A program made the position numbers and the translations under genes. From contig SRPY01000066.1 of the NCBI GenBank assembly GCA_018360145.1, positions 1-64,000 of the forward strand: a stretch of 64,000 nt of DNA. The letters run 5' to 3'. This stretch comes from Claviceps africana. Lineage: Eukaryota; Ascomycota; Sordariomycetes; Hypocreales; Clavicipitaceae. Shown piece by piece: positions 10,388-21,288 of the stretch. Numbering within the stretch: the first letter of the stretch is position 1; each line of letters begins with the position of its first letter. Below the pieces are notes generated by a model. That model was not told the DNA's origin. It did not search any database and saw only the letters and a list, made by a program, of their open reading frames with translations.

Positions 10388-11721
10388 CTAATGACCAAGG
10401 ACTTCTTTCTCGATTTCCCGCAGTTGCTCGCTCGTGAGAGTTTGGGTGGATACATTTGTCGCCTTGGCCGCGTCATATCTCCACAAGCCACCGGTTTTGT
10501 CCTGGTCACCGTTGAGAGCAATTCCCGCAACTTGTCCTAAAGCTTTGAGGGTCTCATCCTCTCCTGTCACCGCTGAGAAATATCGTCGCTCCCAGCAGCG
10601 GTTCTCCGACTTCTCCTTGTTACGCAAGTTGCGCTGTGCCTGCTCGATTTTGCCCTTTTCCACAGAGACGGTATCCATGTCGCCGACTTGAATAGCCTCG
10701 GCAACTTTGGCCCACGCTCGTCGGGACTCAAGGGGATATTGCTGTTCAATCGGTGCAATCTTGAGCTCCGATTGAGCTGTTCCCACCGCATTGTATGTTT
10801 CAACCAAGGTGGAGGGTGAATTCTTCTTGTGTGAACCTTCGTAGATCTCAAGTTCTTTGGTCCATTGGCCCACGACATTGTATAGCACGTCCTTCTCTTT
10901 GCCAGTAGGATGGAGAGTGGCAACAATGGTGTTTTTCTTGCCCGACAGCCAACCCTTGCCACTGTAGTCTATCTTGGCCGTATAGCCGCTTGAGCTGCAA
11001 ATGTACGTCGAGCCGTCGAGCTCTACAAAAGGAGCGCCAAAAATGAGACCCTCAATATGCAAAGAGGGAAGTGTGATGAGGTAGCGTTCTTGGTGCACGT
11101 TGTCGCCAGATCCGACGGGAATCGTCAGCACAGCATGGCCAATTTGCTTGACATTAATTGTACTCTTGAATGTTGCTTTCTGAGCGTTGTATCCTTCCAG
11201 TTTTACCCCCGCTCGCTTATTCTGAATGCAGTAGGCAGTTGCAGGCGGATGGTGGCTGACTTGTTCGGAGACAAGAGTCGTTTCTCCGGCCTCGTCGATC
11301 CATGAGCCGATGAATAGCTCGCCAAGGAAGGGGTTAAGTGGCTTTTTTTCATTTCCAAACTGCTCGCTTCGACTAGCATATTGGTGTTTCAATGTTGAGA
11401 GGAACCATTTCAGCACCAACAGGGCTCGTTTCGCAGGATCAGACTCGGCAGCAGGCGCGATAAAAATGTCAGGGTGCGTGGCCCAGTATGAGGAGAATTC
11501 GGTCAGAGACTGCGATGATAGGATGAATGGCGGAGCAGTCAGAGAAGACAAATCCCCGTTGAACGAAGCAATGGACTGGTTGGATAGTGCGTTGTTAGTG
11601 GTGACGTCTAAACATCATGAAAAGCTATTGGCCAATTATTCGAGGATCCTGGTACCTTGAGAAAAGCTGACCAGCTTCCACTGCCGGTCTGCGGGGCAGA
11701 AGCACTTCCTGACGATGACAT
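10388..11721 (-). CDS. KES1: Oxysterol-binding protein, KES1/OSH4 type
   Basis: Sterol/PI4P exchange protein acting at Golgi membranes. Exon 1 is 11721-11656 (22 codons) and exon 2 is 11575-10388, giving 417 residues (yeast Kes1 has 434). The intron has a GTACCA donor, and splicing produces SWSAFLKSIASFNGDLSSL, the expected N-terminal amphipathic/lid region. Motifs: KPLNPFLGE near 100-108, the family signature EQVSHHPP at 126-133, and KIDYSGKGWLSGKKN in the middle of the barrel. There is no PH or ankyrin domain, so this is the short lipid-transfer class. The frame remains open upstream of the ATG as far as 11979, adding up to 86 residues with a hydrophobic stretch; I keep the conserved start. 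Confidence 0.95.
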
Positions 11722-12811
11722 GATGCTCGGCTGCAATTGCTCTGGAGAGGGGGAGGGGGTCGGGGGACGGGGGACGGGGGACGGGGGCAAGTTGACTCGA
11801 AACGTGTGAATTTGCGTCTGCGAAAGACCAGAAACGACCCTTGAACAGATGCAGGGAGGGCGAAGAAGATGGTCTTGTCGACCTGCAGTATGGCTCGTAG
11901 AGTTACCGACAACAAAGAAAATAAGAGCGAGTGCAAGTACAGGGGCCACGGTCCGAATTCCTATCTCGACGGGCTGCAACCGGCGATGACGTCGCTTTGG
12001 GAAGGGAGGGTATTAAAAGTTGAATGAAACCCGGTCCGCAGAAGCCAGGGAGGGAGAGATGTCAGCACTGAGCAGTAGCAGCAACTCGTGAGCTGAGCAG
12101 AGAGAAAAGAGGGTGAGGTCGTGCCACGCCTTTCACCTCCTTGACTTGGATTACGTCGTAGATTGGATTGTTTTTTCTTTTTCCTCGCACATCCTAGAGA
12201 TTCCGTCAGTAAGTGGCAAGGAGTGAAGGCAGGGTACAAACAAGGTAGTGGCTGTGCAAGACTAAGCGCGAGGCCCCCGCTCCAAGCAACTTGTACCAAC
12301 CAACAGCACAGCACAGCACAGCACAGCGCACCCGCCCCCTCACCTCTCTTCTTCCTCGCGTCCGCTTCCCTGATCCATGGAGACGGTCGCAGCTCCCCTC
12401 TTTCTGCTTGCGTTCCGCGCGCGGCAAGACAAATCAGCGTCCGATATGTTGTATATCATTTCGACTTGTCCATGTTTTTGTGGGCCTGGGAGGCGTTGAT
12501 TTTGATGGAATTATAACGCTTGAACCTGGTCTCTAAATGGACCAGACGCTCCAAGTACAAGTCAAGCTCGGGATGCTCAACCAAGTATTACTGTGTTGAC
12601 CTGAAAAACACGGTACATAAAAATTCTGGCTCGTTTGATAATGCATAACAGGTGATGACTCTACACGACATCAAGGTATTGATAGGCCTATGGGACGGTG
12701 GCAGGTTTTTTTTTATAAGACGCTTGAAGCCAGCAATGCCGAGAAAACCTCATCTCTTCTACCTCGATGGACATCTCTATTGCTAAAAATACAATTCTCT
12801 GGAGCTTTCGA
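11722..12811. other. Intergenic region upstream of the OSBP gene
   Basis: Promoter side of the OSBP gene and 3' flank of the MIX23-like gene. It contains the G-rich repeat listed below and a short CAGCA tandem (about 12302-12328). Open frames here are short and show no domain. Confidence 0.55.
11747..11788 (+). repeat. G-rich GGGGGAC tandem in the OSBP 5' leader
   Basis: At least five runs of four or more G (GGGGGAGGGGG, then GGGGGAC units) within 42 bases, starting 26 bp upstream of the OSBP start codon. The G strand is the template strand of the gene, so the leader RNA would be C-rich. The DNA fits the usual pattern for intramolecular G-quadruplex formation. Confidence 0.8.
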
Positions 12812-13495
12812 TTACCTTTGTCCTCTTTCTCCTTCTGGTCCTCTGCTTGCCATGGCTTCCTGCCAAGTTGATTGTGGAACCCAACAACGTTCCTGTAAAA
12901 CGCTCCAGGTACGATGACGAACAATGTTCTCGACTGAGCGCTCCTGGCGAACCAACCTTGCCAGGACTTGTGTTCTAGCCTCTCGCGAAAAAAAACTACC
13001 CGAATAGGGGTCAAGACGCTCGTCAATTATTCTCTCGCGAGCCTTCCGTACCTCGGCGTCCCTAAGACTTGCTTCAGGGTCGTCGGGATCGGGGCTTGCT
13101 GCAACGAGCGCGCAGTAATCTAGAACGTCGCTCCTCGCTTTCCATGCAGGGAAAAGTATTTGTTCTTGAAATGCTCGGCAGGCTTGTGGGCTTGGTTGTC
13201 GCGGTTTCGCGGGCATTGTTCGCACAGCCGTTGAGTTGGGGTCAAAGCCGGTCCGCGCCGGCGTGACGAGCCCATTCAGGCTCTGTGAGATGTTGTCATC
13301 AACCGCTGATCTGGAAAGCCGAAGAAAATCTGTCACCACGCGGTCAATATGGTTTTCTTTTTTTTTTTTTTTTTAAAAAAAAGTAAAGAAAAAGAAAAAC
13401 AAGGATATTGTTCATGGTGGACCTATTGTATGTATGTAGTGCGTACCTTGAAGGGTCCCGGAGGAGAAACAGAATTGGGGCGACAACGAAGGCAT
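12812..13495 (-). CDS. MIX23 / Cid2-family mitochondrial intermembrane-space protein
   Basis: Exon 1 is 13495-13447 and exon 2 is 13329-12812, giving 188 residues. The donor is GTACGC, and the acceptor follows TGACAG. Splicing joins MPSLSPQFCFSSGTLQ to DFLRLSRSAVDDNISQSLN, matching the Caffeine-induced death protein 2 (MIX23) family. Conserved cysteines fall at about residues 9, 67, 89 and 165; the spacing Cys67-x21-Cys89 and the terminal WSVLQERC resemble animal MIX23/CCDC58. Characterised MIX23 is a soluble intermembrane-space protein that supports protein import. A DPDDPEASLRDAE stretch is followed by ERIIDERLDPYSGSFF, typical of fungal members. Function is inferred from family. The intron contains a T run of about 20. 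Confidence 0.88.
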
Positions 13496-13842
13496 GCCGA
13501 GAAATGCAGACACGCCTTTTGACGCAGTGTCGCCGTCGTAGGTCAATTTTTCGGCAGCCAGGTAGTTTGAAATAGCAGCGTATAAAGAAGAAAAGACGAG
13601 GCGCTCTACCCGTGAATACGTACGCTGGACCGCTTGGTTGTGTAGATAGTCACGAACCACACACAAATGAGGACATGACGTCCGCCAACAACACCAACAC
13701 ACCGAACACGGCGGCCCAATTGCCCTGTACGATTAGAGGCTCGCCACTCGGTGTGGCTTTGCCACTAGGCTCTTTCTGGCTGGCTCCGCCAGTGCGTGTG
13801 CGAGGGGCCAAGGACAGAGAGGCAGGTGGAGCACAGTAGATA
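13496..13842. other. Upstream flank of the MIX23-like gene
   Basis: This 347-bp stretch is the promoter side of the MIX23-like gene up to the MITE. No supported gene or distinctive motif is seen. Confidence 0.5.
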
Positions 13843-14078
13843 CAGTCTCTGGCCCAATGTATTTGGTCAAATTTAGGTATTGCGATTTTCCCTTTTATTT
13901 AGTTAACCTAGCAATTAGCATTTATATTAGTAAAGGATTTAAAAAAACCTAATATATATAATACAATATCCTACTAATACTTATAGGTTTTATTTTTATA
14001 ATTTATACCTTAACTGGCTAAATTGGATAAAATCGTCGCGATACCTAAGCTTGACCAAATACATTGGGCCACCCACTG
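13843..14078. mobile_element. Tc1/mariner-type MITE, 236 bp
   Basis: Non-coding inverted-repeat element with an AT-rich centre. The left end reads TACAGTCTCTGGCCCAATGT from 13841, and the reverse complement of the right end reads TACAGTGGGTGGCCCAATGT from 14080. Similarity continues through TATTTGGTCAA and TTAGGTAT for about 44 bp per arm. The terminal CAGT flanked by a TA dinucleotide on both sides (13841-13842 and 14079-14080) fits Tc1/mariner/Fot1-type transposition. No transposase is encoded, so it depends on an autonomous element elsewhere. It lies between the divergent MIX23-like and NAA15 genes. Base composition of the arms is not RIP-degraded, unlike the repeats after 30.7 kb. Confidence 0.85.
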
Positions 14079-14865
14079 TATGTACTTGGTAGCTTCGCGC
14101 TCATCTCCCATGAATTGTCACTCGAATATCGGGAAAACCAGCTACTGCCCAGACATTTGTAAATCAGAAAATATTTCCATAGTAAAGGATCGGTGCAGCC
14201 AACGTGCTCATGCACGTTTTGCCTACAACACTGTCAAGTTTCATGTTACCTATGTACCGATAGTCGGCTGGCTCAACGGAGAAGCTGCTCCATGTAGGTA
14301 AGTACTTTTAAGTCAAAAACTCAAAACCCCCACTAAACATCGAACAAGGTCTTCAATATCCCACCACTTGCAGCTTGGGAACAATTATCCTGGAATAACC
14401 AAGATCCGGGGTCCGCAGCTGGACTTGGCTTGAAGCGCGCTTTTCTTGTCTCTCCACCCACCTAGAGCTATCAATTCACCAGGACACTGAAGCTTTGAGC
14501 CAACGAGTTCGCTCCCGTAGGCAGACCAAGCACAACCGACGTGCCCCGTCACAGTGGAAAGGACAGCGTCACTGCTTAGACTGGCGCAGCTTACTCACAT
14601 CTCGAGCTTAACCAACGTGCAGTCCGCAGTCTGACCGTGAGTGTCATCCCAATACCGGGCCGCCTGGTGATCTGGTGATCTGGTGAACTGGTGATCCACA
14701 AGCATCATTGCCTCGGGCCCATTGCCTCGTCGAACACGTCCCCTCAAGTCTGGCATGCCAGCGCTCGGAATCCAACATTTCCTCGACTAACACGAACACG
14801 CTCCGTCCCTTCGCACACGAGGTCACTTTCCTGTACCCGAAGCCAGCCACATTGCCACCTTCACG
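14079..14865. other. NAA15 upstream region
   Basis: This 787-bp stretch lies between the MITE and the NAA15 start codon. It contains a short GATCTGGT tandem (about 14668-14698). No separate gene is supported. Confidence 0.55.
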
Positions 14866-17188
14866 ATGCCACAACCACTTGCGCCGAAAGAAGCGGCGCA
14901 GTTCCGACAGCTTGTCCGCAGCTATGAAGAAAAACAGTACAAGCGGGGACTGAAGATGGCGGACCTCATTCTGAAGAAGAATCCGAAACATGGAGATACC
15001 ATGGCCATGAAGGCCTTGATTGTCAACAGCCAGGGCAAGACCGAGGAAGCATTCGCTCTGGCCAAGGAGGCTTTGAGGGCAGACATGAAATCTCATATTT
15101 GCTGGCATGTATACGGACTGCTGTACCGGTCTTGCAAAAACTTTGAAGAGGCTATCAAAGCTTACAAGTTTGCTCTGAAACTCGAACCCGATTCCGCCCA
15201 GATCCAACGCGATCTTGCTACCCTGCAAATCCAGATGCGCGACTACGACGGATATACGCAGAGTCGCAATGCCATGCTCCAGGCCCGGTCGCAAATTCGC
15301 CAGAACTGGACCGCCCTCGCCATTGCACATCATCTTTCCGGGAACTTGGCCGAGGCCGAGACCGTGTTGACGACATATGAAGGCACACTGAAGGCGACAC
15401 CATCGCGCTACGATACCGAGAATTCCGAGGCGGTCATGTACAAGAACCAACTGATAGCCGCACAAGGAGATTACGAACGTGCACTCAAGCACCTTGATAC
15501 CGCCTGCAAGCACAACTTGGATCGTTTGGCGGTTTTGGAGAACAGGGCACGATACCTCCTCAAGTTGGGAAGACATGACGAAGCAGCGAAGGCTTACAGG
15601 GTGTTGCTTGACCGCAATGCCGATTACGCCGAATACTACGAAAAGTTGGCCATTGCATTGCAAATACCTGAAGAGGATCATCAAGCGCGCAAGGCCGTGT
15701 ATGACGAGTATGCAGAAAAGTTTCCTCGCTGTGATGCCGCCAGGCGGATTCCCTTGGACTTTTTGTCCGGTATGTTCTCCAAAGCATCGTCACACTGTAA
15801 CCGCTGAAAAAGGTGCTTACAAGGTAGTCAGGCGATGCCTTCAAGGCCGCAGCAGAGACGTACCTCACCAGCATGCTCAACAAGGGGGTTCCGTCCACGT
15901 TCGCAAACCTCAAGCACCTATACTCTGATGCCTCGAAAAGGGACGAGCTCGCGTCCCTCGCACAGCAGTACTTGGAGTCCCAGTCCAGCCAGACCGAGAG
16001 TAAAGGTCAAGAAGAAGCTGCTGCGCTGTATTTCTTAGCACAACACTACAACTACTACCCGAGCCGTGATCTGGCCAAAGCCATGGAATACATCGACAAG
16101 GCCATCGAAAAGGATCCTAAAAGTGTTGACTTCCACATGACAAAGGCGCGCATTCTGAAGCACCAGGGCGAAATTGGAGCTGCTTCCGCCATGATGGATG
16201 CTGCACGAAGGTTGGACCTCAAAGATCGGTACATTAACAGCAAGGCCGCAAAGTATCAGCTTCGCAACAACGAAAACGATAAAGCTTTGAAAACGGTGGG
16301 CCTGTTCACGCGGGCCGATACGGTTGGCGGACCTCTTGCCGACCTCTTGGACATGCAATGCATCTGGTTTCTCACGGAGGATGGTGAGGCTTACGCTAGA
16401 CAGGGAAACATCGGCCTTGCTCTCAAGCGTTTTCACGCCGTGGCCAACATCTTCGACGTCTGGCAGGAGGATCAATTCGACTTCCACACGTTCTCGCTGC
16501 GGAAGGGTCAAATTCGCGCCTATGTTGAAATGATGAAGTGGGAGGACCACGTCCGTGACCATCCATTCTACTCGCGTGCCGCGCTTGATGCAATCAAGCT
16601 ATACGTGGACATGTCAGACCAGAGGTCGTTGAACGGAAGCAACGGCGTTATCAAAGACAACGCTGAAGACATTCTGGCTGTCAAGAAGAACGCAAAAAAG
16701 GCCAAGAAGGAACTCCAGCGAATGGAGAGAGAGGCGGCGGAAAAACAAGCCAAGCAAGATCCGAACAAGGGGAGCCAAGGGGCTGAAACAATGAAGGACG
16801 AAGATCCTCTGGGTCTCAAACTTGCTGCGACAACAGACCCTTTAGGGGAGGCCATGAAGCTTCTCAACCCATTGCTACAGGCCTGCCCGGAAAGTCTGCA
16901 AGTACAGCATGCCGGATTCGAAGTTTTCATCCGCCGAAGTAAGTTGACAGGGCCATTCCGCGAAAGACGGAGACATGTTCCTCTGGTGCGTTGAGGACCA
17001 AATCCAGCTGACAGGGAGCAGATAAGTTGGTGGCAGCCCTTCGGTGCCTCAAAGCAGCACTCGGCATTGATTCTGCAAACACAAGGACCAAAGAACAAGA
17101 AGCTGCGCTGAGATCAAGCATAAAGGCAGCTTCGAACCTGCCGCAAAAAGTGTCAGAGGTCTTGGCTGCAGAACTCGAGCTACTTTAA
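14866..17188 (+). CDS. NAA15: NatA N-terminal acetyltransferase auxiliary subunit
   Basis: Ribosome-anchoring TPR subunit of NatA, which with catalytic Naa10 acetylates nascent Ser-, Ala-, Thr-, Gly-type N-termini. Exons 14866-15769, 15832-16938 and 17022-17188 give 725 residues. Donors are GTATGT and GTAAGT. Conserved sequence opens with LAPKEAAQFRQLVRSYEEKQYKRGLKMADLILKKNPKHGDTMAMK; successive TPR helices follow (HICWHVYGLLYRSCKNFEEAIKAYKFALK; NRARYLLKLGRHDEAAKAY). ALYFLAQHYNYY and DFHTFSLRKGQIRAYVEMMKWED are typical of the NARP1 region. A lysine/glutamate-rich helix (KKNAKKAKKELQRMEREAAE, about residues 586-605) is also a family feature. The protein is somewhat shorter than yeast or human Naa15 (about 850), mainly at the C-terminus. 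Confidence 0.95.
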
Positions 17189-18802
17189 GAAGAGCATAAT
17201 CAAGTAATGTTTGATTCGGTCATGTGAGACGAAAAAAGTTGACAGACAAGTATCGGCCGCGGCTTTGAAAGCGGAGCTCGACCACGTACACGCTGAAACC
17301 TTATTGAGGGACTCAAACTGGAGGGTGGCACGACGGGGGGGCTGAGGAAAGCATGTTTTCGCTGTATAGCGCAAAGGTTTCGATAGAGTGTCCTGGTCCG
17401 AGCATGCAAAGCCACACACAAGACCAGAAAGGGGCAGGTTGTGGATGTTTCAACGAAAGGATACGGCGGCGTCGTGCGTGCGTGGCATCATGGATCGGGG
17501 GAATAGGCGTTATTCTGGAGAAAGGGGCTGGGTACTTGCTGTCGTCTACGCACTACTTGGGTTCAGTAAGTAGGTAGGTACTTCGGTAAGTACCTACTTG
17601 GTACTTGTAGGTACCTACTTAGTAGTAGGTAAGTACCTAGTAGACAGTGGTGGGCCTTTTTCCACATTGGGTATATCATGTCTGCCTTGGTGACCTACAA
17701 CAACGCGACAACACGACAATGTTGGCGTTTATTTGTGGCCGAGCTTTTCATGTCTTGTCTTGCGTCATGACTTGTACGTCGTCCCTTGTTCTGCGCTCTG
17801 AGCTGCGGGGGATTGGCGCATCGGAAAAAAAGTCGACTGAGATGGGCTGTCGCGCCTGCTCGACGTGACGTGCTGCGGATGATGCGGATGTGCTGTGCTT
17901 GCATCGAAGGGGCCTGGTGGTGTCGCGATTCAATATGATTCGACTGGCGTTGGCGTTGTTGGCGTTTGGGGTTGGTTTTGATGAAAGTCGGTCGTCTACA
18001 TGCGCCGGCGTGCAGTGTATGTACAACAAACATAGATGAAGTACATACAATGCGGTTGGGCGGTTCGGCGGTTCGCGGCTAAATTGGTCAATATGCGACG
18101 GCATGGGAGCCCGTGCCAGTTTTGAGGACGGTCAAATCAAATCTCCCTCTGGTGATCCGCCACCCGGGAGTGACTCGATGGAGCGCCGTAATGTAATTTA
18201 CCACAACATTGTAATCCGAAACAAGGGTCACGTTCTCCCGAGTCCAGCTCCTACCAAGGAACGGCCTGGAAATCAAGGTGCTTGCCGAGGTGTCCCGCGG
18301 TGTCCGAATTCCGGGCATTGAACTGCGCGAGGCTGCGCCGTCCCAGTCATCCATCATCTATCCGTTTTGCGATTCAGGCTCCAACATCCGACATTCAACA
18401 TCCCATCCCAACTTGGAGGCTCGTGAGCTAAATGCATCTCTTGGCCCGAACGGACATCTGTTGATCTGTTGATCTGTGGCGCCCTTCTGTTTCTTTTGTG
18501 TCTTCTCTCTTGGCGCCAGCGGTCGTGCAACTGGCGCTTGTTTTGCGCGACGTCGTCCTCTTACTTGGCCTTTGGAAAATCCAACCCGGCCTTTCTAGCT
18601 CGGCGGGCTGTGTTGGTGAGTTTCTGTCCTCTTTTCGAATTGCGCCGGGGGAACTTACTTGTCATGCTTGGCGAGGCTACACCTCTTGGTTCAACCACGT
18701 CCCTCTTCGATCGAATTGAGCCGTATCGAGCAAGCTGATTCTCATGCGTAGCAGTCTCCGTAGGGTCCTCGTGCTCGCTCTTGGACCAAGATTCAAGTCG
18801 CT
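17189..18802. other. Intergenic, no supported gene
   Basis: This 1.6-kb stretch lies between NAA15 and the sphingoid base kinase. It contains TACCTAGGTA array 3 and otherwise unique, mid-GC DNA. Short open frames on both strands (for example 18104-17748, -) have no recognisable domain. It probably contains the 5' leader of the kinase gene. Confidence 0.5.
17566..17645. repeat. TACCTAGGTA palindromic array 3
   Basis: About 80 bp made almost entirely of GTAGGTA, GTACCTA and AGTACCTAC units in both orientations, about 380 bp downstream of NAA15. Confidence 0.88.
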
Positions 18803-20544
18803 ATGGAAAAAGGAGAGGTGGGTGTTGCCGCCAGTGGCGTTCATCTGAACCTCGAGGGGAAAAAGACGTTGTCTCTCTCGTCCGCTGAGAGGTCGCTCAA
18901 ACTTTACGGTACATTTACCTCGGTTTCTGCGTCGTGTACGCGGAGATATTGTTTTCTAACGGCGTGGCAGAACCAAATCCCAAAAATAGACTGCGCTCAG
19001 CGTGCAAGTCAATTACAATAGGTTGGTAGGCCTCAAGTTGTGCGCAAGGAGATGTGGAAACAGAAGAAGGAAGAAATGAAAAGAAAGAAGAAGAAAACTC
19101 ACATACCGGGGACTAACCGTTGTAGACTCGTGTAGCCAGCGGACTATTCCTCTGTACAACGTTTTATGGCTGGAAATTTCCAACCGGAAGCTTGTCATTG
19201 AATACGCCGCTCAGCCGTCCAAGACGGCCGTTAAACGTGAGACGTGGACATTCAATCTTGCCGACGAAGCTGCACTCGAAAGCTCCGCTTTGGAGCAATG
19301 GGTCTCTGATGTGCTCGCGCAAGCGTATCACGGTGCGCAGCTCCAAAAGAGAGCATACGTGCTCGTCAATCCCCAGTCAGGACCAGGAAATGCCATGCGC
19401 AGATGGAAGAATGACGTCCTGCCCCTTTTCCAAGCTGCCAGAATGACGTTCGAAGTGGTGACGTTGGAAAAGGGCGGCGAGGCCACGGAAATTGCAGAGA
19501 AGATTGACCTTGACAAATACGACACCATTGTGGCATGTTCTGGAGATGGCACGCCTCACGAGATATTCAACGGATTGGCAAAACGACCCGATGCCGCGCG
19601 CGCCTTGTGCCAGATGCCCGTCAGTCATATTCCCTGCGGCTCGGGAAATGCCATGTCTTGCAACCTGTACGGAACTCATCGAGCCGCCCTCTCCGCCTTG
19701 GGCATCATCAAAGGCTGCATCACCCCTATAGACCTCATCTCCATTACCCAGGGAGATAGGCGATACCTCTCCTTTTTATCACAGGCCCTGGGAATCATTG
19801 CTGAGAGTGACCTCGGCACTGAACACCTCCGTTGGATGGGTGGCACACGCTTCGAGGTGGGCGTCATGATGAGGATCTTGCGCCGTCGATGTTATCCTTG
19901 TGACCTTGCCGTCAAGGTTGAAGTGTCAGACAAGAAGGACATCAAGGCCCATTACGAGCAACGGGTAAGCAAACAGGCCGCTTTAAGAGGTCCAGAAACG
20001 CCCGCGATCAACGGCGCGACGGACGCGGATGCGGACGCAGACAGGGCCGGCCTACCACCACTGAAATACGGCACGGTGCAAGACGCACTGCCGGAGGGAT
20101 GGCAGCTTGTCAAGCATGATAGGATAGGCAACTTTTACTGCGGAAATGTAAGTCACCGGGCCGCAATCTGCGTGGAAACGAGATACCCCTCGAGGTTGTA
20201 TGCTAACATTTCCCGAGATGGCTTATATGTCACCGGGCGTCAATTATTTCCCGGCAGCCCTGGCAAGTGATGGCTGTATGGATCTGGTTACCATCAACGG
20301 GGACATCTCTCCCCTTGCAGCCGCGAAACTATTATACTCGGTCGAAAATGGGAATTTTTTTGACAACGCGCATGTACAATACAGGAAAATATCGGCGTAC
20401 CGGATAATACCCCGAGACCAACAAGATGGATATATAAGCATAGATGGCGAGCGAGTGCCTTTCGAGCCGTTTCAAGCCGAAATTCACCAAGGTCTGGGAC
20501 GGGTCATCTCTAAGAGAGGTGTATACGAGGCTAGCGGGCCGTAG
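18803..20544 (+). CDS. LCB4: Sphingoid long-chain base kinase (LCB4/LCB5 type)
   Basis: Lipid kinase that phosphorylates sphinganine/phytosphingosine. Exons 18803-18908, 18971-19021, 19126-20147 and 20218-20544 give 501 residues. Donors are GTACAT, GTTGGT and GTAAGT; branch points CTAAC precede all three acceptors. The DAG-kinase catalytic domain shows VNPQSGPGNA near 133-142, the nucleotide loop CSGDGTPHEIFNGL near 190-203, and HIPCGSGNAMSCN near 220-232. The C-terminal conserved block FYCGNMAYMSPGVNYFPAAL is restored by removing intron 3, and DGCMDLVTINGD follows. The region just before the kinase domain contains RTIPLYNVLW, common in fungal LCB kinases. The first two exons are the least certain part. 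LCB4 and LCB5 cannot be distinguished here, so the symbol denotes the class. Confidence 0.9.
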
Positions 20545-21288
20545 AATTAGAGGATAGCCCCGGTGGCAGATGAATCTGGAACCAAACCACATGTTTTTCT
20601 TTTTTTTTTTTTTCTTTTTTTTTTTCTTTTTTTTTCAATAGAAACCAGCTCGTTTTCCAAAATATTGGGCAAGGGTCCAAATTTTTCATATGCAAGAAGT
20701 GTACGAAGAGGGTAAATGTAGTTGCCAAGGCATTAATACCCAGCTATGAAGCCCTTTGGGGGAGGCACGCTGCTTGTCGAAAGCCGACGGTGACCATGGA
20801 AGGGCCGTACGGAGCAGAGTAGATTAGATTAGACCGCGGATCTGTTGTGTAAAAGAGGCAGCACTCCCGGCATTTTCGGCATGGCCAACGCTTTGCACTC
20901 TGGCGACCTTTCTGGTGGGTTTCTTTCTTTCTTTCTTTTTTTCTTTTTTTTTTTTTTGCAACTTTTGCAACATTTGCACCAACCGGCCTACCTGGCAGGC
21001 TGTTCGCATCGCTGCTTGTTCAATACGAGGGGTCAAACTCGGGTTAGTGGGAGTGGGTGAGCTGCCACCAACGACTGAACGTTGAACCTCACTCACTCAC
21101 TCACATACAGTCAGGGCGCCTCTTCTGGCCCCGTGTCGCCAAGCTCAGTCACACAAAGACCATTCCATCCGCACATACATCCTCTCTCTAACTCGCCCTC
21201 GGGAAAATCCGACTCCCTACCTGGATTGCATCAGGGTTCTGCCGAGACTGCCAAGGCCTGATGGAAATAGACTCATTTCGATTTCACT
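20545..21288. other. Intergenic, no supported gene; T-rich tracts
   Basis: This 744-bp stretch carries pyrimidine tracts at about 20594-20637 and 20920-20957. The second half (about 21086-21260) is CT/CA-rich and is probably the promoter and leader of the following gene. No RNA gene is recognised. Confidence 0.55.

Noticed and set aside
14644..15684. 346-codon minus-strand frame over NAA15
   Set aside because: Antisense shadow of NAA15 exon 1, whose sense product has clear TPR and family motifs.
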